Source: Helicobacteraceae bacterium (lineage in GTDB: Bacteria; Campylobacterota; Campylobacteria; Campylobacterales; SZUA-545). Taken from it: a stretch of DNA of 45,510 nt. Every line of letters starts with the position of its first letter. The first letter of the stretch is position 1. Location: contig JAISOU010000063.1 of the NCBI GenBank assembly GCA_031275395.1, positions 1 through 45,510 on the forward strand, written 5' to 3'. The notes below the pieces were generated by a model that searched no databases, was not told the DNA's origin, and saw only the letters and a program-made list of their open reading frames with translations. This document shows, in pieces, positions 26,036-34,560 of this stretch. The position numbers were made by a program, and so were the translations under genes.

Positions 26036-27244
26036 TTGCCGCGCTTTCGCCTTTTTAGAATGTCGAGTGGAATTGTAGATAAAATCCGCTTACGCGAAAA
26101 ACGCGGCGGCTTCGCCAACAAGGCTTTTGATACCATTGCGGAAGTGAAAAAATATATTAAAGCGGTTCTGATCGTTTTGCTCGCGGCGCTATTGGCGGTT
26201 GGCGCAGTAGGTATCAGAGCGTATCTGGAGATTGGGCATACGCCAAACGCGGAAGATTTTGCGCGTTACGAGGGGCTGGAGTATTTCAAAAACGGGCGGT
26301 TTCAAAGCCCCGAAGATACGCCCTCTTACCCCGATCGTATTCGCGGCGGGCGCGGCGGCTGGGCTAGGTTTCTAACGCGCTCCCCAAACGCCCCAAAAGA
26401 CGAGATTCCAAAGGTTAAGCCCGTTTTTGGCGCTCCCAACGAGGAACTTGCCGCCTATTGGCTTGGACATTCGTCGCTGATTATCGAGATTGAAGGCGAG
26501 CGGATTTTGGTCGATCCCGTTTTTGGAAACGCCGCGCCGATTCCTTTTGCCGTCGGTCGTTTTACGCCGCCCGTTTTAACGCCAAAGGAGCTGCCGCCGA
26601 TCGATATTGTCCTGATCACGCACGATCACTACGATCATCTGGAATACGCGACTATCCGCGCGCTAAGAGAAAGCGTTCCGCGCTTTGTCGTGCCGCTCGG
26701 AGTCGGCGCTCATCTTGCCAAATGGGGAGTGGATAGAAAGAAAATAACGGAGCTTGGCTGGGACGAAAACCTCTCTTTCGGCGCGCTGACAATCGCGGCG
26801 GACAGGACGATCCACTATTCGGGACGAACCTTCGGTTCGCGCGCGCAAACGCTATGGGTAAGTTACGCGCTACTTGGCGAGCGCAATAGGGCGTTTATCA
26901 GCGGCGATTCCGGTTACGGCGAACATTATGCGGCGATTGGCGAAAAATACGGCGGTTTTGATCTTGCCTTTATCGAGATCGACGGCTGGAATCCGGGCTG
27001 GCCTAAAACGCATATGTTTCCCGAAGAGGTTATAAAGGCTTACAGGGATATTAAAGCCCGCGCGTTTGTTCCCGTTCATTGGGGCGTTTTCGATCTGGCT
27101 TTGCACCCTTGGAAGGAGTCGATCGAGATGATCGCCTCTCTCGCCGATTCAGAGGGCGACGTCGTTTTGCTAACGCCGCTTATGGGCGAAAAGATCGAGG
27201 CGCTCAAAACGGATACGTCGCGCTGGTACGAGGCGCTCGAATAA
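26036..27244 (+). CDS. MBL-fold metallohydrolase with N-terminal membrane anchor (NAPE-PLD/RomA-like)
   Basis: A metallo-beta-lactamase-fold protein of up to 402 residues. The zinc motif THDHYDHLE is clear, with GHSSLIIEIEGERILVDPVFG before it and FISGDSGYGEHYAAIG and VHWGVFDLALHPW after, the pattern of the NAPE-PLD/RomA branch of lipid- or phosphoester-acting hydrolases. A membrane helix spans about residues 43-62, so the catalytic domain is probably periplasmic. The start is uncertain: TTG at 26036 or ATG at 26060, neither with a good ribosome site. Divergent from the sulfate operon, which starts about 115 bases away. Substrate unknown. Confidence 0.85.
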   Translation: MPRFRLFRMSSGIVDKIRLREKRGGFANKAFDTIAEVKKYIKAVLIVLLAALLAVGAVGIRAYLEIGHTPNAEDFARYEGLEYFKNGRFQSPEDTPSYPDRIRGGRGGWARFLTRSPNAPKDEIPKVKPVFGAPNEELAAYWLGHSSLIIEIEGERILVDPVFGNAAPIPFAVGRFTPPVLTPKELPPIDIVLITHDHYDHLEYATIRALRESVPRFVVPLGVGAHLAKWGVDRKKITELGWDENLSFGALTIAADRTIHYSGRTFGSRAQTLWVSYALLGERNRAFISGDSGYGEHYAAIGEKYGGFDLAFIEIDGWNPGWPKTHMFPEEVIKAYRDIKARAFVPVHWGVFDLALHPWKESIEMIASLADSEGDVVLLTPLMGEKIEALKTDTSRWYEALE

Positions 27245-27262
27245 AAATCGCCCCGTTTTTTG

Positions 27263-27721
27263 TTACTCTCCCGCGAAAATAAGCGTCGCCTTTGCGCCTT
27301 TAGAATCTACGGTTGAAAGCGTCAATTCGTCGCCGTCGAGATTCCAAGCGCGAGCGTTTTGCAAATAGCTAAAAAACTCGCTCTCCTTAAACCCCTCCGA
27401 TTCTGTAAGCGACGCTATTTGCGTAACGCCGATCGGCTTAACGCTGATCGTTTGGTTTTCGCCGATCTCGTAAGGGACAAAAAAGCGATTTGGCGCGCCC
27501 GCGCCGCTTATGCGATCCGTTTCAAACACGATCGTAAAAGCGCGAAAGAATCCCGCCTTTTCAAGAGCCTTTCGATCCATCTCGATATATCCTCGATCCG
27601 TCTTAACTTTGACAAGCCGCCACTCTTTGCTCGCAATATCCGTATAGTTCGCTTGCGCGACGCAGCCAAACGTCGCAAAAGCGATTAAAACGAGCGCGAA
27701 AGTCGTCAAACCTTTTTTCAT
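27263..27721 (-). CDS. META-domain lipoprotein (HslJ-like)
   Basis: A 152-residue protein with a signal and lipobox FATFGC. The rest has the META-domain pattern: W-x-L near the start (KEWRLVKV), a central ISG segment followed by RFF.PYE, then TQIAS and [12 protein letters not shown], ending in a strand-rich tail. The usual GC-x-N core motif is altered to [12 protein letters not shown] proteins such as HslJ are envelope proteins of uncertain role. AAAGGAG precedes the ATG. It lies 48 bases after the natural stop of the chemoreceptor gene. Confidence 0.72.
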   Translation of the reverse strand: MKKGLTTFALVLIAFATFGCVAQANYTDIASKEWRLVKVKTDRGYIEMDRKALEKAGFFRAFTIVFETDRISGAGAPNRFFVPYEIGENQTISVKPIGVTQIASLTESEGFKESEFFSYLQNARAWNLDGDELTLSTVDSKGAKATLIFAGE

Positions 27722-27769
27722 AATAGATACTCCTTTTTGTAAAGCGGATTAACGTTAAGAACCCAACCG

Positions 27770-29324
27770 CTAAGTTTTGAACTTGCTTAACTCCAGTCGC
27801 AGTTGTTTTTGGCGGTGTAAGATGCGAAGCGAGATCGGCGATCTCTTTAATGCTCGCGGCGCTTTCGTTGGTTCGAGAGCCGATCTCTTCGACGCTCGTT
27901 AAAACCCCTTGCGTCTTATGCACGATTTCGCGAGAGTCGGACGCGGTTTTCGATAGCCGATCTTTAACGCGGTCGATCTCTTTCGCGCCGCTTTCGACTA
28001 GGCCGTTTGCCGTCGTCGCGCTTTCGAGCAGGGTTTCAAACTCCTTCGCGTTTTGCTCCATAGAGCTTGCCGCGTCGCCGATCGACTGAACGGTCATGGC
28101 GATCGTCGCGCCCGTTTCGGCTAAACTCTTTTGCGCGCGTTCGGCGAGTTTTCGCGCCTCGTCCGCGACGACGGCAAAACCGCGTCCCGCTTCGCCCGCC
28201 CGCGCCGCTTCGATCGCGGCGTTTAGGGCGAGCAGATTAGTCTGATCGGCTATGTCGCCTATCACGCTTAAAACGTTCTTTACGGAGTCGGCTTCGCGCG
28301 TTAGTTGCGTTAAACGTTCGCTTAGTTCCATTTGCGCTTCGCTCCCGCTTTTGACTAAACGCGCCACCTTTTCAATATGTTGGCGCGAATTATCGAGATT
28401 TGCGGCGGCGGAGTTAATAACGTTTTTCGTTTCTTCAAGCGCGTTTTGTAGCTGTTCAAGCAGTTCGTTGGTTTCGCTCCCGTTTGCGGCGATCTTGATT
28501 GTCGCGTCAAGATTGGCTTTGGCGCGATCGTAGATCGACGCGCCGCTTGCGTCTAACTGCGACGAGATCGAGGCGTTTTCGCTCGCGCTTTCGATCGCCT
28601 TTTGAACCTCGTTTATCAGCGCGTTTAGATCCGCGCAAAGCGCGCCGATTTCATTGGGGTTTTCGCCAAGCCTCGTTTCAAAATCGAGATCCCGCGCGAT
28701 CGTTTTAACCGCCGACTGCGCGACGCCGATCGGGCTAAGAAACTTGGCAATCGCGATCCAGCTTACGATCGCGGCGAGGATAAAACTTAAAACGCCGATA
28801 ATAATCGAGTTTATCAGCGTGCGAAAAAGTTGCTCGTCGATCTCCGATAGCGGTATATCCGCGCCCGCTACGAATCTTACGTCGTCGTTCAGAGTAATCG
28901 GGATAAAAACGCTTCTATGCGTTCCCCAGTCGTCGATATATTCGTCAAATTGAGTTTGATTTGTTTTTAACGCTTCGCCAATCTTGGGGCTTGGCTCTTC
29001 GTATAGATAGAGCGGCTCGTTCTCTAGTTCGCCGCTTTTGATCTCCTCCTCTTGCGGGGTATCGACGACAAAACGAAATCCTTCGCTAGATTCTACGAGC
29101 GTATAGATAAACTCTATGCGCGTATCTTGCGCGAACCTATACGCTCGTTCGTTAAATTGCGCGAAAGTTTCGGCGTTCAGAACGCCATTTGCCGACTGTT
29201 CGGGCGCTAAAGCCGCCGCCGCGATAAGCCGCTCGTCAATGCTACGGCTAATATACTTTTTGCGTTCCATATAGACGAAAACGCCGTAGCTAACAGCCGT
29301 AAGGGCGTTAAGTAGCAAAACCAT
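27770..29324 (-). CDS. Methyl-accepting chemotaxis protein with a frameshifted C-terminus
   Basis: A chemoreceptor with a membrane helix near the N-terminus, a periplasmic sensor domain (about residues 20-170), a second helix (about 173-196), HAMP-like region and a cytoplasmic signalling domain whose hairpin tip reads [18 protein letters not shown]. As read, the frame continues to 27603, through the start of the META gene, with a nonsense-like tail. Dropping one base, for instance one of five T at 27806-27810, restores an ending [10 protein letters not shown] and a TAG at 27770-27772, the normal end for this family. The span 27770-29324 is one base more than a multiple of three. The N-terminus is also odd: the frame is open for 16 codons before the ATG with plausible protein (SIRGRFLI) but no standard start codon. 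Confidence 0.85.
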
Positions 29325-29405
29325 TATCAGGAACCGCCCGCGAATAGACGACCAAAACGACGTCGCAAAACCTTTCTATAATAAAAGCGCGAATTAGAAA
29401 CGACC

Positions 29406-29411
29406 TATAAT
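29406..29411 (+). promoter_or_regulatory. -10 box upstream of murB
   Basis: TATAAT at 29406-29411 lies 36 bases before the murB ATG. No convincing -35 hexamer is seen, which is common in Campylobacterota promoters that rely on an extended, T-rich upstream region. The divergent chemoreceptor gene starts about 80 bases to the left. Confidence 0.4.
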
Positions 29412-29447
29412 ATCACAATATTTACGAAACCGAGCGATATTTAATCG

Positions 29448-30221
29448 ATGTTTATAGATTTTCAAAAATATAGTTCGATTAGGATTGGTTCGACGATCAA
29501 AGTCGAGACGATCGGCGATCGCGGTTTTGATCCCTCGCGCTTTTTCGTAGTCGGAAACGCCTGCAACCTACTTGTTTCGCCAAATCCGCCGCCGATCGCG
29601 ATCTTGGATCGCTCGTTTGAATACTGCCGCGTCGAAGGCGGCGCGCTGATCGCGGGAGGTAAAACGCCGATCGGACGTCTTGTTTCGCTATGCAAAAAAG
29701 AGGATTTCGGCGGCTTGGAGTTTTTATCCGGACTGCCCGGCAGCGTCGGCGGTCTGATAGCGATGAACGCGGGGCTAAAGAAACGCTCCGCGTTTGATCG
29801 ACTTTTATGGGTCGATCTCGGGCGCGGCGCGATCGAAGCTAAAACGATCGAATATGGATACCGCTTCGCCAAATTAGACGGCGTCGTTTTTGAAGCGGCG
29901 TTTATGCTAAACAAAGGCTTCGATCGCGTTCTGGAAGCCTCATTTTTGGAGATCCGCTCTAAACAGCCAAAAGAGCCGAGCGCGGGAAGCTGTTTCAAAA
30001 ACCCCGACGGCGCCTACGCGGGAGCGCTGATCGAGGCTACAGGCTTGCGCGGTTTTAGGCGCGGCGGCGCGGGCTTTAGCGATAAACACGCCAATTTTTT
30101 GGTTAATCTCGGCGGCGCGACTTACGACGATGCGCTATGGTTGATCGACGAGGCAAAACGCCGCGTTTTAGATCGTTTTAATATCGCGCTCGAAACGGAG
30201 ATCAAGATTTTAAGCCGATAA
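29448..30221 (+). CDS. murB: UDP-N-acetylenolpyruvoylglucosamine reductase MurB
   Basis: A 257-residue FAD enzyme of peptidoglycan precursor synthesis. The FAD-binding segments FFVVGNACNLLVS and LEFLSGLPGSVGGLIAMNAG are present, and AGSCFKNP contains the catalytic Ser, with a final Glu near the C-terminus (ALETEIKIL). It reduces the enolpyruvyl group to lactyl, giving UDP-MurNAc. The short form, lacking the usual insertion of E. coli MurB, matches Campylobacter and Helicobacter proteins. It stands alone between the divergent chemoreceptor and pckA. Confidence 0.94.
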   Translation: MFIDFQKYSSIRIGSTIKVETIGDRGFDPSRFFVVGNACNLLVSPNPPPIAILDRSFEYCRVEGGALIAGGKTPIGRLVSLCKKEDFGGLEFLSGLPGSVGGLIAMNAGLKKRSAFDRLLWVDLGRGAIEAKTIEYGYRFAKLDGVVFEAAFMLNKGFDRVLEASFLEIRSKQPKEPSAGSCFKNPDGAYAGALIEATGLRGFRRGGAGFSDKHANFLVNLGGATYDDALWLIDEAKRRVLDRFNIALETEIKILSR

Positions 30222-30434
30222 AAACTTACGCGCTTTGCAAATACCTAGTATAAGAGCGGCGCGCAGGAGCAAGAAGGGCGAAATACGCCAATCGCAAGCC
30301 AAAAAACGGGAGTTTTGACGCGAATAAAACGGGCATTTTCAAACAAACGCGCTCTGCGCCCAACTTTCTTGGCTTTTATCTTTGTATCGACGTTTTTTAG
30401 AGCGGCTATGAAAGCAAAAATAAATATGCTATGC

Positions 30435-30462
30435 TTCAACTTTGCTAGTTCAGCCTTACAAT
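30435..30462 (+). promoter_or_regulatory. Putative promoter of pckA
   Basis: TTCAAC (30435-30440) and TACAAT (30457-30462) are 16 bases apart, 23 bases before the pckA start, with AAGGAG at 30474-30479. The rest of the 264-base gap after murB holds no gene I can support. An open frame in phase with pckA extends upstream to 30315 but lacks family similarity. Confidence 0.4.
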
Positions 30463-30485
30463 ATAAAGGCGAAAAGGAGATTAAA

Positions 30486-32063
30486 ATGAGCGATTGGGCA
30501 AAAGAGCTTAAGCTAAGTTCGGTCGGAAAGGTTTATCACAACCTTTCTTTCGGCGAAATCTACGAACACGAGAAGAAAAACGGCGAGGTCGTTTTTACAA
30601 AAAGCGGCGCGGCGGCGGTCGATACGGGCAAATTCACGGGGCGTAGCCCAAAGGACAAATACTTTGTCAAAGCCGATCCTTCGCAAAAGTATATCGCTTG
30701 GGGCAAGGTCAATCAGCCGACGAGCAAAGAGGCGTTCGACGATCTTTTCGCGCTTACCAAAGAGCGTTTGAGCGGCAAAGATCTCTACGTTTTTGACGGC
30801 TATTCGGGCGCAAACGCCAAAACGCGCAAGAGCGTGCGTTTCGTTACGGAGCTTGCGTGGCAGCACCACTTTGTAACCAATATGTTTATCCGTCCGAGTA
30901 AGACGGATCTGGAAAGCTATAAACCGGATTTTCTCGTCTATAACGCCTGCAAAACGGTCGATAACGACTACAAAAAACACGGGCATAACTCCGAAGTTTT
31001 TGTCGTGTTCAACATTGAAGAAAATATCGCGCTGATCGGCGGCACATACTACGGCGGCGAGATGAAAAAGGGCGTTTTCACGATGATGAACTATTGGTTG
31101 CCTTTGCAGGGCATTTTGTCTATGCACTGCTCGGCAAACGTGGGCGCTAAGGGCGATACGGCGTTGTTTTTCGGACTTTCAGGCACGGGCAAAACGACGC
31201 TATCAACCGATCCCGATCGCAAACTCATAGGCGACGACGAACACGGCTGGGACGACGACGGCGTTTTTAACTTTGAGGGGGGTTGCTACGCCAAAACGAT
31301 CAAACTCGATCCCAAAAGCGAACCTGAAATCTACGCGGCGATCAAGCGCGACGCGCTTTTGGAAAACGTCGTCATTAGAGCCGACGGCAGCGTCGATTAC
31401 GACGACGGGAGCAAGACCGAGAACACGCGAGTTAGCTATCCGATCGAGCATATCGCAAACCACGAAAAAACGCTTAAAGCGGGACACCCCAACAATATAA
31501 TTTTCCTCTCCTACGACGCTTTTGGCGTTCTGCCGCCCGTCGCTAAGTTGAGTAAAGAACAGGCGATGTATTACTTTTTGAGCGGATACACGGCGAAAGT
31601 GGCGGGGACTGAACGCGGCGTTACCGAACCGCAAACGACGTTTAGCGCCTGCTTTGGCGAAGTGTTTATGACGCTTCACCCGACCGATTACGCCAAACTG
31701 CTCGGCGAAAAGATCGACAAACACAAAGCGAACGTCTATCTGGTCAATACGGGATTAAGCGGCGGCGCGTATGGAGTGGGCAAACGAATGAGCATTAAAA
31801 CCACGCGCGGTTGCGTAACGGCGATTTTAGACGGTTCGATCGAAAAATCCTCGTTCAAAACAATGCCGATCTTTGGTTTGGCGATTCCCGAAACGTTAGC
31901 GGGAGTCGATAGCGCGATTTTAGATCCTAGAAGCGCGTGGGCGGATAAAGCGGCATACGACGCGACGGCGAGAAAACTCGCCGAAGAGTTTATTAAAAAC
32001 TTCAAACGCTATCAAGGCGGAAACAGCGCGTTTGATTTTAGCGCGGCGGGGCCAAAAATATAG
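30486..32063 (+). CDS. pckA: ATP-dependent phosphoenolpyruvate carboxykinase PckA
   Basis: A 525-residue enzyme converting oxaloacetate and ATP to phosphoenolpyruvate, CO2 and ADP, the entry step of gluconeogenesis. [12 protein letters not shown] is the substrate region, [15 protein letters not shown] the kinase-1a P-loop, and [13 protein letters not shown] the metal-binding kinase-2 motif. The start at 30486 (MSDWAKEL) has AAGGAG 6 bases upstream and gives the normal length. Presence of PckA fits an organism that grows on organic or amino acids rather than sugars, typical of Campylobacterota. A hairpin follows the stop. Confidence 0.97.
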   Translation: MSDWAKELKLSSVGKVYHNLSFGEIYEHEKKNGEVVFTKSGAAAVDTGKFTGRSPKDKYFVKADPSQKYIAWGKVNQPTSKEAFDDLFALTKERLSGKDLYVFDGYSGANAKTRKSVRFVTELAWQHHFVTNMFIRPSKTDLESYKPDFLVYNACKTVDNDYKKHGHNSEVFVVFNIEENIALIGGTYYGGEMKKGVFTMMNYWLPLQGILSMHCSANVGAKGDTALFFGLSGTGKTTLSTDPDRKLIGDDEHGWDDDGVFNFEGGCYAKTIKLDPKSEPEIYAAIKRDALLENVVIRADGSVDYDDGSKTENTRVSYPIEHIANHEKTLKAGHPNNIIFLSYDAFGVLPPVAKLSKEQAMYYFLSGYTAKVAGTERGVTEPQTTFSACFGEVFMTLHPTDYAKLLGEKIDKHKANVYLVNTGLSGGAYGVGKRMSIKTTRGCVTAILDGSIEKSSFKTMPIFGLAIPETLAGVDSAILDPRSAWADKAAYDATARKLAEEFIKNFKRYQGGNSAFDFSAAGPKI

Positions 32064-32071
32064 CGATCGAC

Positions 32072-32100
32072 GGATCGGAAACCTCCGATCCCTCGTTAGT
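32072..32100 (+). terminator. Hairpin after pckA, probable terminator
   Basis: GGATCGGA (32072-32079) and TCCGATCC (32084-32091) form a perfect 8-base-pair stem with an AACC loop, 9 bases after the pckA stop. A T-run (TTTTT) begins about 10 bases beyond the stem, further than ideal, so termination may be partial. Confidence 0.55.
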
Positions 32101-32343
32101 TTTTAGCTCGTTACGGTTTCAAAAAGCGCTAATAAGAAAAGAGCGTATGGGAAGATTGACGAGAGTATATAAAGACAAATTGCGAAGAATCTATTTTTTT
32201 AGTTTTATCGTTTGCGATCGCGCCGGGATTGTTTAAGTTGGATCAGTTAAGCGGCGCGTTTTATCGGCTTTTTTTCTGCGCGGCGGCGGTTGTTAGTATA
32301 AATCGGCGCTCTAAAGCCGCCTCCTTTTAAGCGGTAGGGTTTT

Positions 32344-32985
32344 ATGGCGGTAAAAGCTATCTTTATCACGGCGACGGGAACCGACGCGGGAAAAACGTTT
32401 ATCGCTTCGTCGCTAATCGCTTATTACTCGGCTTTAGGGCTAAAGGTCGCGCCTTTTAAGCCGATTGAAACGGGCGTTTTATCGCGGCCGCAAGACGCGG
32501 CTACGCTTCAAAAGATTGCGCTTGGTTTTGATCATAATCCAAGATTTGCGTTGGAAACGGTCTGCCCGATTCGCTTTGCGCTTGCCGCCGCGCCCGCTAT
32601 AGCAAAAGGCGAAGCGCCGATCGATTGGAAGGCGATCGATCTGGCGTTTAAGCGTTTAAGCGACGAAAGCGATCTGATTTTGATCGAAGGCGCGGGCGGA
32701 GCTTTCGCGCCGATCGACGATAGTTTTTTCAGTATCGATATATCAGCGCGATTTAAGGCAAAAACGCTTTTAATTTCGCGCGATCGTTTGGGTATGATCC
32801 ACGATCTCTTAACGACGATCGAGACGATCGAAAAACGATCGGGCGTTTTGCCTCTTTGGGCGATAAACGTTAGAAACGCGGAGGATTTTGAAAAAATTAG
32901 CGAACCGTATTTGGCGAGGCGTTTCGGACGCTTTAATCGTTTGGATAAGGATTTTGAAATCATAGCGGGTATGTTAATCAGATGA
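32344..32985 (+). CDS. bioD: Dethiobiotin synthetase BioD
   Basis: A 213-residue ATP-dependent carboxylase closing the ureido ring of dethiobiotin. The N-terminal P-loop ITATGTDAGKTFIASSL and APFKPIETGV are classical BioD, and LILIEGAGGAFAPI is the second conserved region. It is the only biotin gene in the window. Its stop overlaps the next gene's ATG (ATGA). The 280 bases before it hold the pckA hairpin and nothing else I recognise; the ribosome site TAGGG is modest. Confidence 0.95.
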   Translation: MAVKAIFITATGTDAGKTFIASSLIAYYSALGLKVAPFKPIETGVLSRPQDAATLQKIALGFDHNPRFALETVCPIRFALAAAPAIAKGEAPIDWKAIDLAFKRLSDESDLILIEGAGGAFAPIDDSFFSIDISARFKAKTLLISRDRLGMIHDLLTTIETIEKRSGVLPLWAINVRNAEDFEKISEPYLARRFGRFNRLDKDFEIIAGMLIR

Positions 32986-33431
32986 GATTTTTTATTTTAT
33001 TTATTGTTTGCGCGATCGGCGCTTTTGCTTTTGAAAGCGTTTATAAATACGCCTTTAACGACGAAGAGTTATCTAGCGCAGCCGTCAAAACAAGCGAAGC
33101 GCTAAAAGCTCGTAACGCGCATTTAGGACTGATCGAAAAATCTGATATATTTGAGGGCGAAAACGGACTTGCGGCGTTAAAGATGGGCTATATCGAACTA
33201 TTTGCCGCAAACGCGCAAACGCTTCAACATCTTGTTCCCTCCGTTTGGCGGAAGTTAGAAGCGTCAAAAAATGGCGACAATCTAGCGCTAAAAGAGGAGC
33301 TATCGAAGTTTGGTTTTACGCTTATTAAAGTTCATTTTTTTAAGAACAAAACCATTATCATTTTAGCCAACGCCTCCATTTTTGCAAAAATGCCGACCGC
33401 AACCCAAAAGATCCTAATCGATTCCTTATGA
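32982..33431 (+). CDS. Hypothetical secreted protein
   Basis: A 149-residue protein with a signal peptide (MRFFILFIVCAIGAFA) and a mature part rich in Ala, Lys and Glu, probably helical, ending in a more hydrophobic segment. I do not recognise a family. It overlaps bioD by 4 bases (ATGA), so it is co-translated, yet no link to biotin is evident. The stop lies 7 bases from the stop of the convergent methyltransferase gene. Predicted location: periplasm. Confidence 0.65.
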   Translation: MRFFILFIVCAIGAFAFESVYKYAFNDEELSSAAVKTSEALKARNAHLGLIEKSDIFEGENGLAALKMGYIELFAANAQTLQHLVPSVWRKLEASKNGDNLALKEELSKFGFTLIKVHFFKNKTIIILANASIFAKMPTATQKILIDSL

Positions 33432-33438
33432 AAACGAC

Positions 33439-34560
33439 TTAATCCAGCTCCAGCGTATTTAACGGAGTTATGTGATACGTTTTCATAACGTTTTTTATCT
33501 CTTGCGTTAAAGAGGAGAGTATCGCGAGCGCTTGCGGTTTTGAATCTTTAATGTCTTGAACGTTTAATACGGGTTGAGTGATGTTTGGCAAATATAGCCC
33601 TTTTCTGCTTATATCGCTATCTAGCGGATATATGACGGTATCGCGCAAATCTTCGCTAGAAAGCTCGCTTAGTAAGATTACCGAAAAAGCGCCGGTACCC
33701 CAACAATAAACCGTATCGTATTTTCTTAAAAACTCTTTTAGCTTTTTAACGTTTTTATCCAATCGATCTCTTTTAAACCGCGCCGTTTGCGCTAATTGCG
33801 CCGTTGTTCCGCCCGTATTTTTTATCGACGTTCCGCAGTTTGAAAATACTACAATAATAGCGTCGTTATACGTTTCGTAATCTATAATCTTCAAGTCGTA
33901 AGCCTTAGCGAGATTGATATAGAAAAATAGAGAGTAGAAAAACAAATGTTGATGATAAAATCCGTCAAAATTGGGGGTTTCGACGATAATCTTGCCTTTA
34001 GGCTTAAGTTGCGAGATCATATTCTTAAAGATTTCAAACGGATTGGCGAAATGTTCAAAAACGTGTCTTAAAACAAACAGATCGATCTCTTTTCCAAAAT
34101 CGTCCGCGCCATAATAGCTCTTGCGAACGTTTAACCCTTTTGATACGGCTACGTCGGCTTGAGGAGAGGGATCGATCCCTAACAGATCGCGATAGCCGCA
34201 ATCTTTTAGCCGCCGTAATAAAAATCCTACGGAGCTTCCTATTTCGACAATTTTATCATTTTTGTTTGAGTGTTTTTTAATTATATTTACAATGTAATCA
34301 AAAGGCGAGTTTCCTATATTCTTAAATGGATCTATATAGACATAATTATCGTATATCTCTTTTAGCTTCTCTTGGGGCGCGGGAGAACCGTTAAATCCCA
34401 ATCCGCAATAACGGCAAAGATAGACGCTAAAAGGGTATGTTTTGTTAAGATTCGCCTTCTCTTTTCGCAGGGCGCTTAAATATAAAGGCGATTCTTGGTA
34501 AAAAACCATTTCGCTTTCATTCCTGCCGCAAAAAGGACATAACATAGGTCTAGTTTCCAA
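33439..34560 (-). CDS. SAM-dependent sugar C-methyltransferase-like protein
   Basis: A 373-residue protein built like NDP-hexose C-methyltransferases: a zinc-binding N-terminus (C8, C11, C49, C52), a Rossmann methyltransferase domain (VEIGSSVGFLLRRLKD, then LRHVFEHFANPFEIF and GKIIVETPNF) and a C-terminal domain with YCWGTGAFS. The last gene of the glycan operon; its start overlaps the acyltransferase fusion by 11 bases. In C. jejuni a methyltransferase gene (Cj1300) lies in the comparable region where a di-O-methylglycerate is made, so an O-methyl role on the acyl group is also possible. C- versus O-methylation cannot be decided by eye. Confidence 0.75.
   Translation of the reverse strand: METRPMLCPFCGRNESEMVFYQESPLYLSALRKEKANLNKTYPFSVYLCRYCGLGFNGSPAPQEKLKEIYDNYVYIDPFKNIGNSPFDYIVNIIKKHSNKNDKIVEIGSSVGFLLRRLKDCGYRDLLGIDPSPQADVAVSKGLNVRKSYYGADDFGKEIDLFVLRHVFEHFANPFEIFKNMISQLKPKGKIIVETPNFDGFYHQHLFFYSLFFYINLAKAYDLKIIDYETYNDAIIVVFSNCGTSIKNTGGTTAQLAQTARFKRDRLDKNVKKLKEFLRKYDTVYCWGTGAFSVILLSELSSEDLRDTVIYPLDSDISRKGLYLPNITQPVLNVQDIKDSKPQALAILSSLTQEIKNVMKTYHITPLNTLELD

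Noticed and set aside
27603-27769. Chemoreceptor reading frame continuing into the META gene
   Set aside because: The extra tail has no chemoreceptor features, and a one-base shift restores a normal ending at 27770; I treat the tail as a frameshift product.
30315-30485. N-terminal extension of PckA by 57 residues
   Set aside because: No family similarity, and the ATG at 30486 has an AAGGAG site and gives the standard length.
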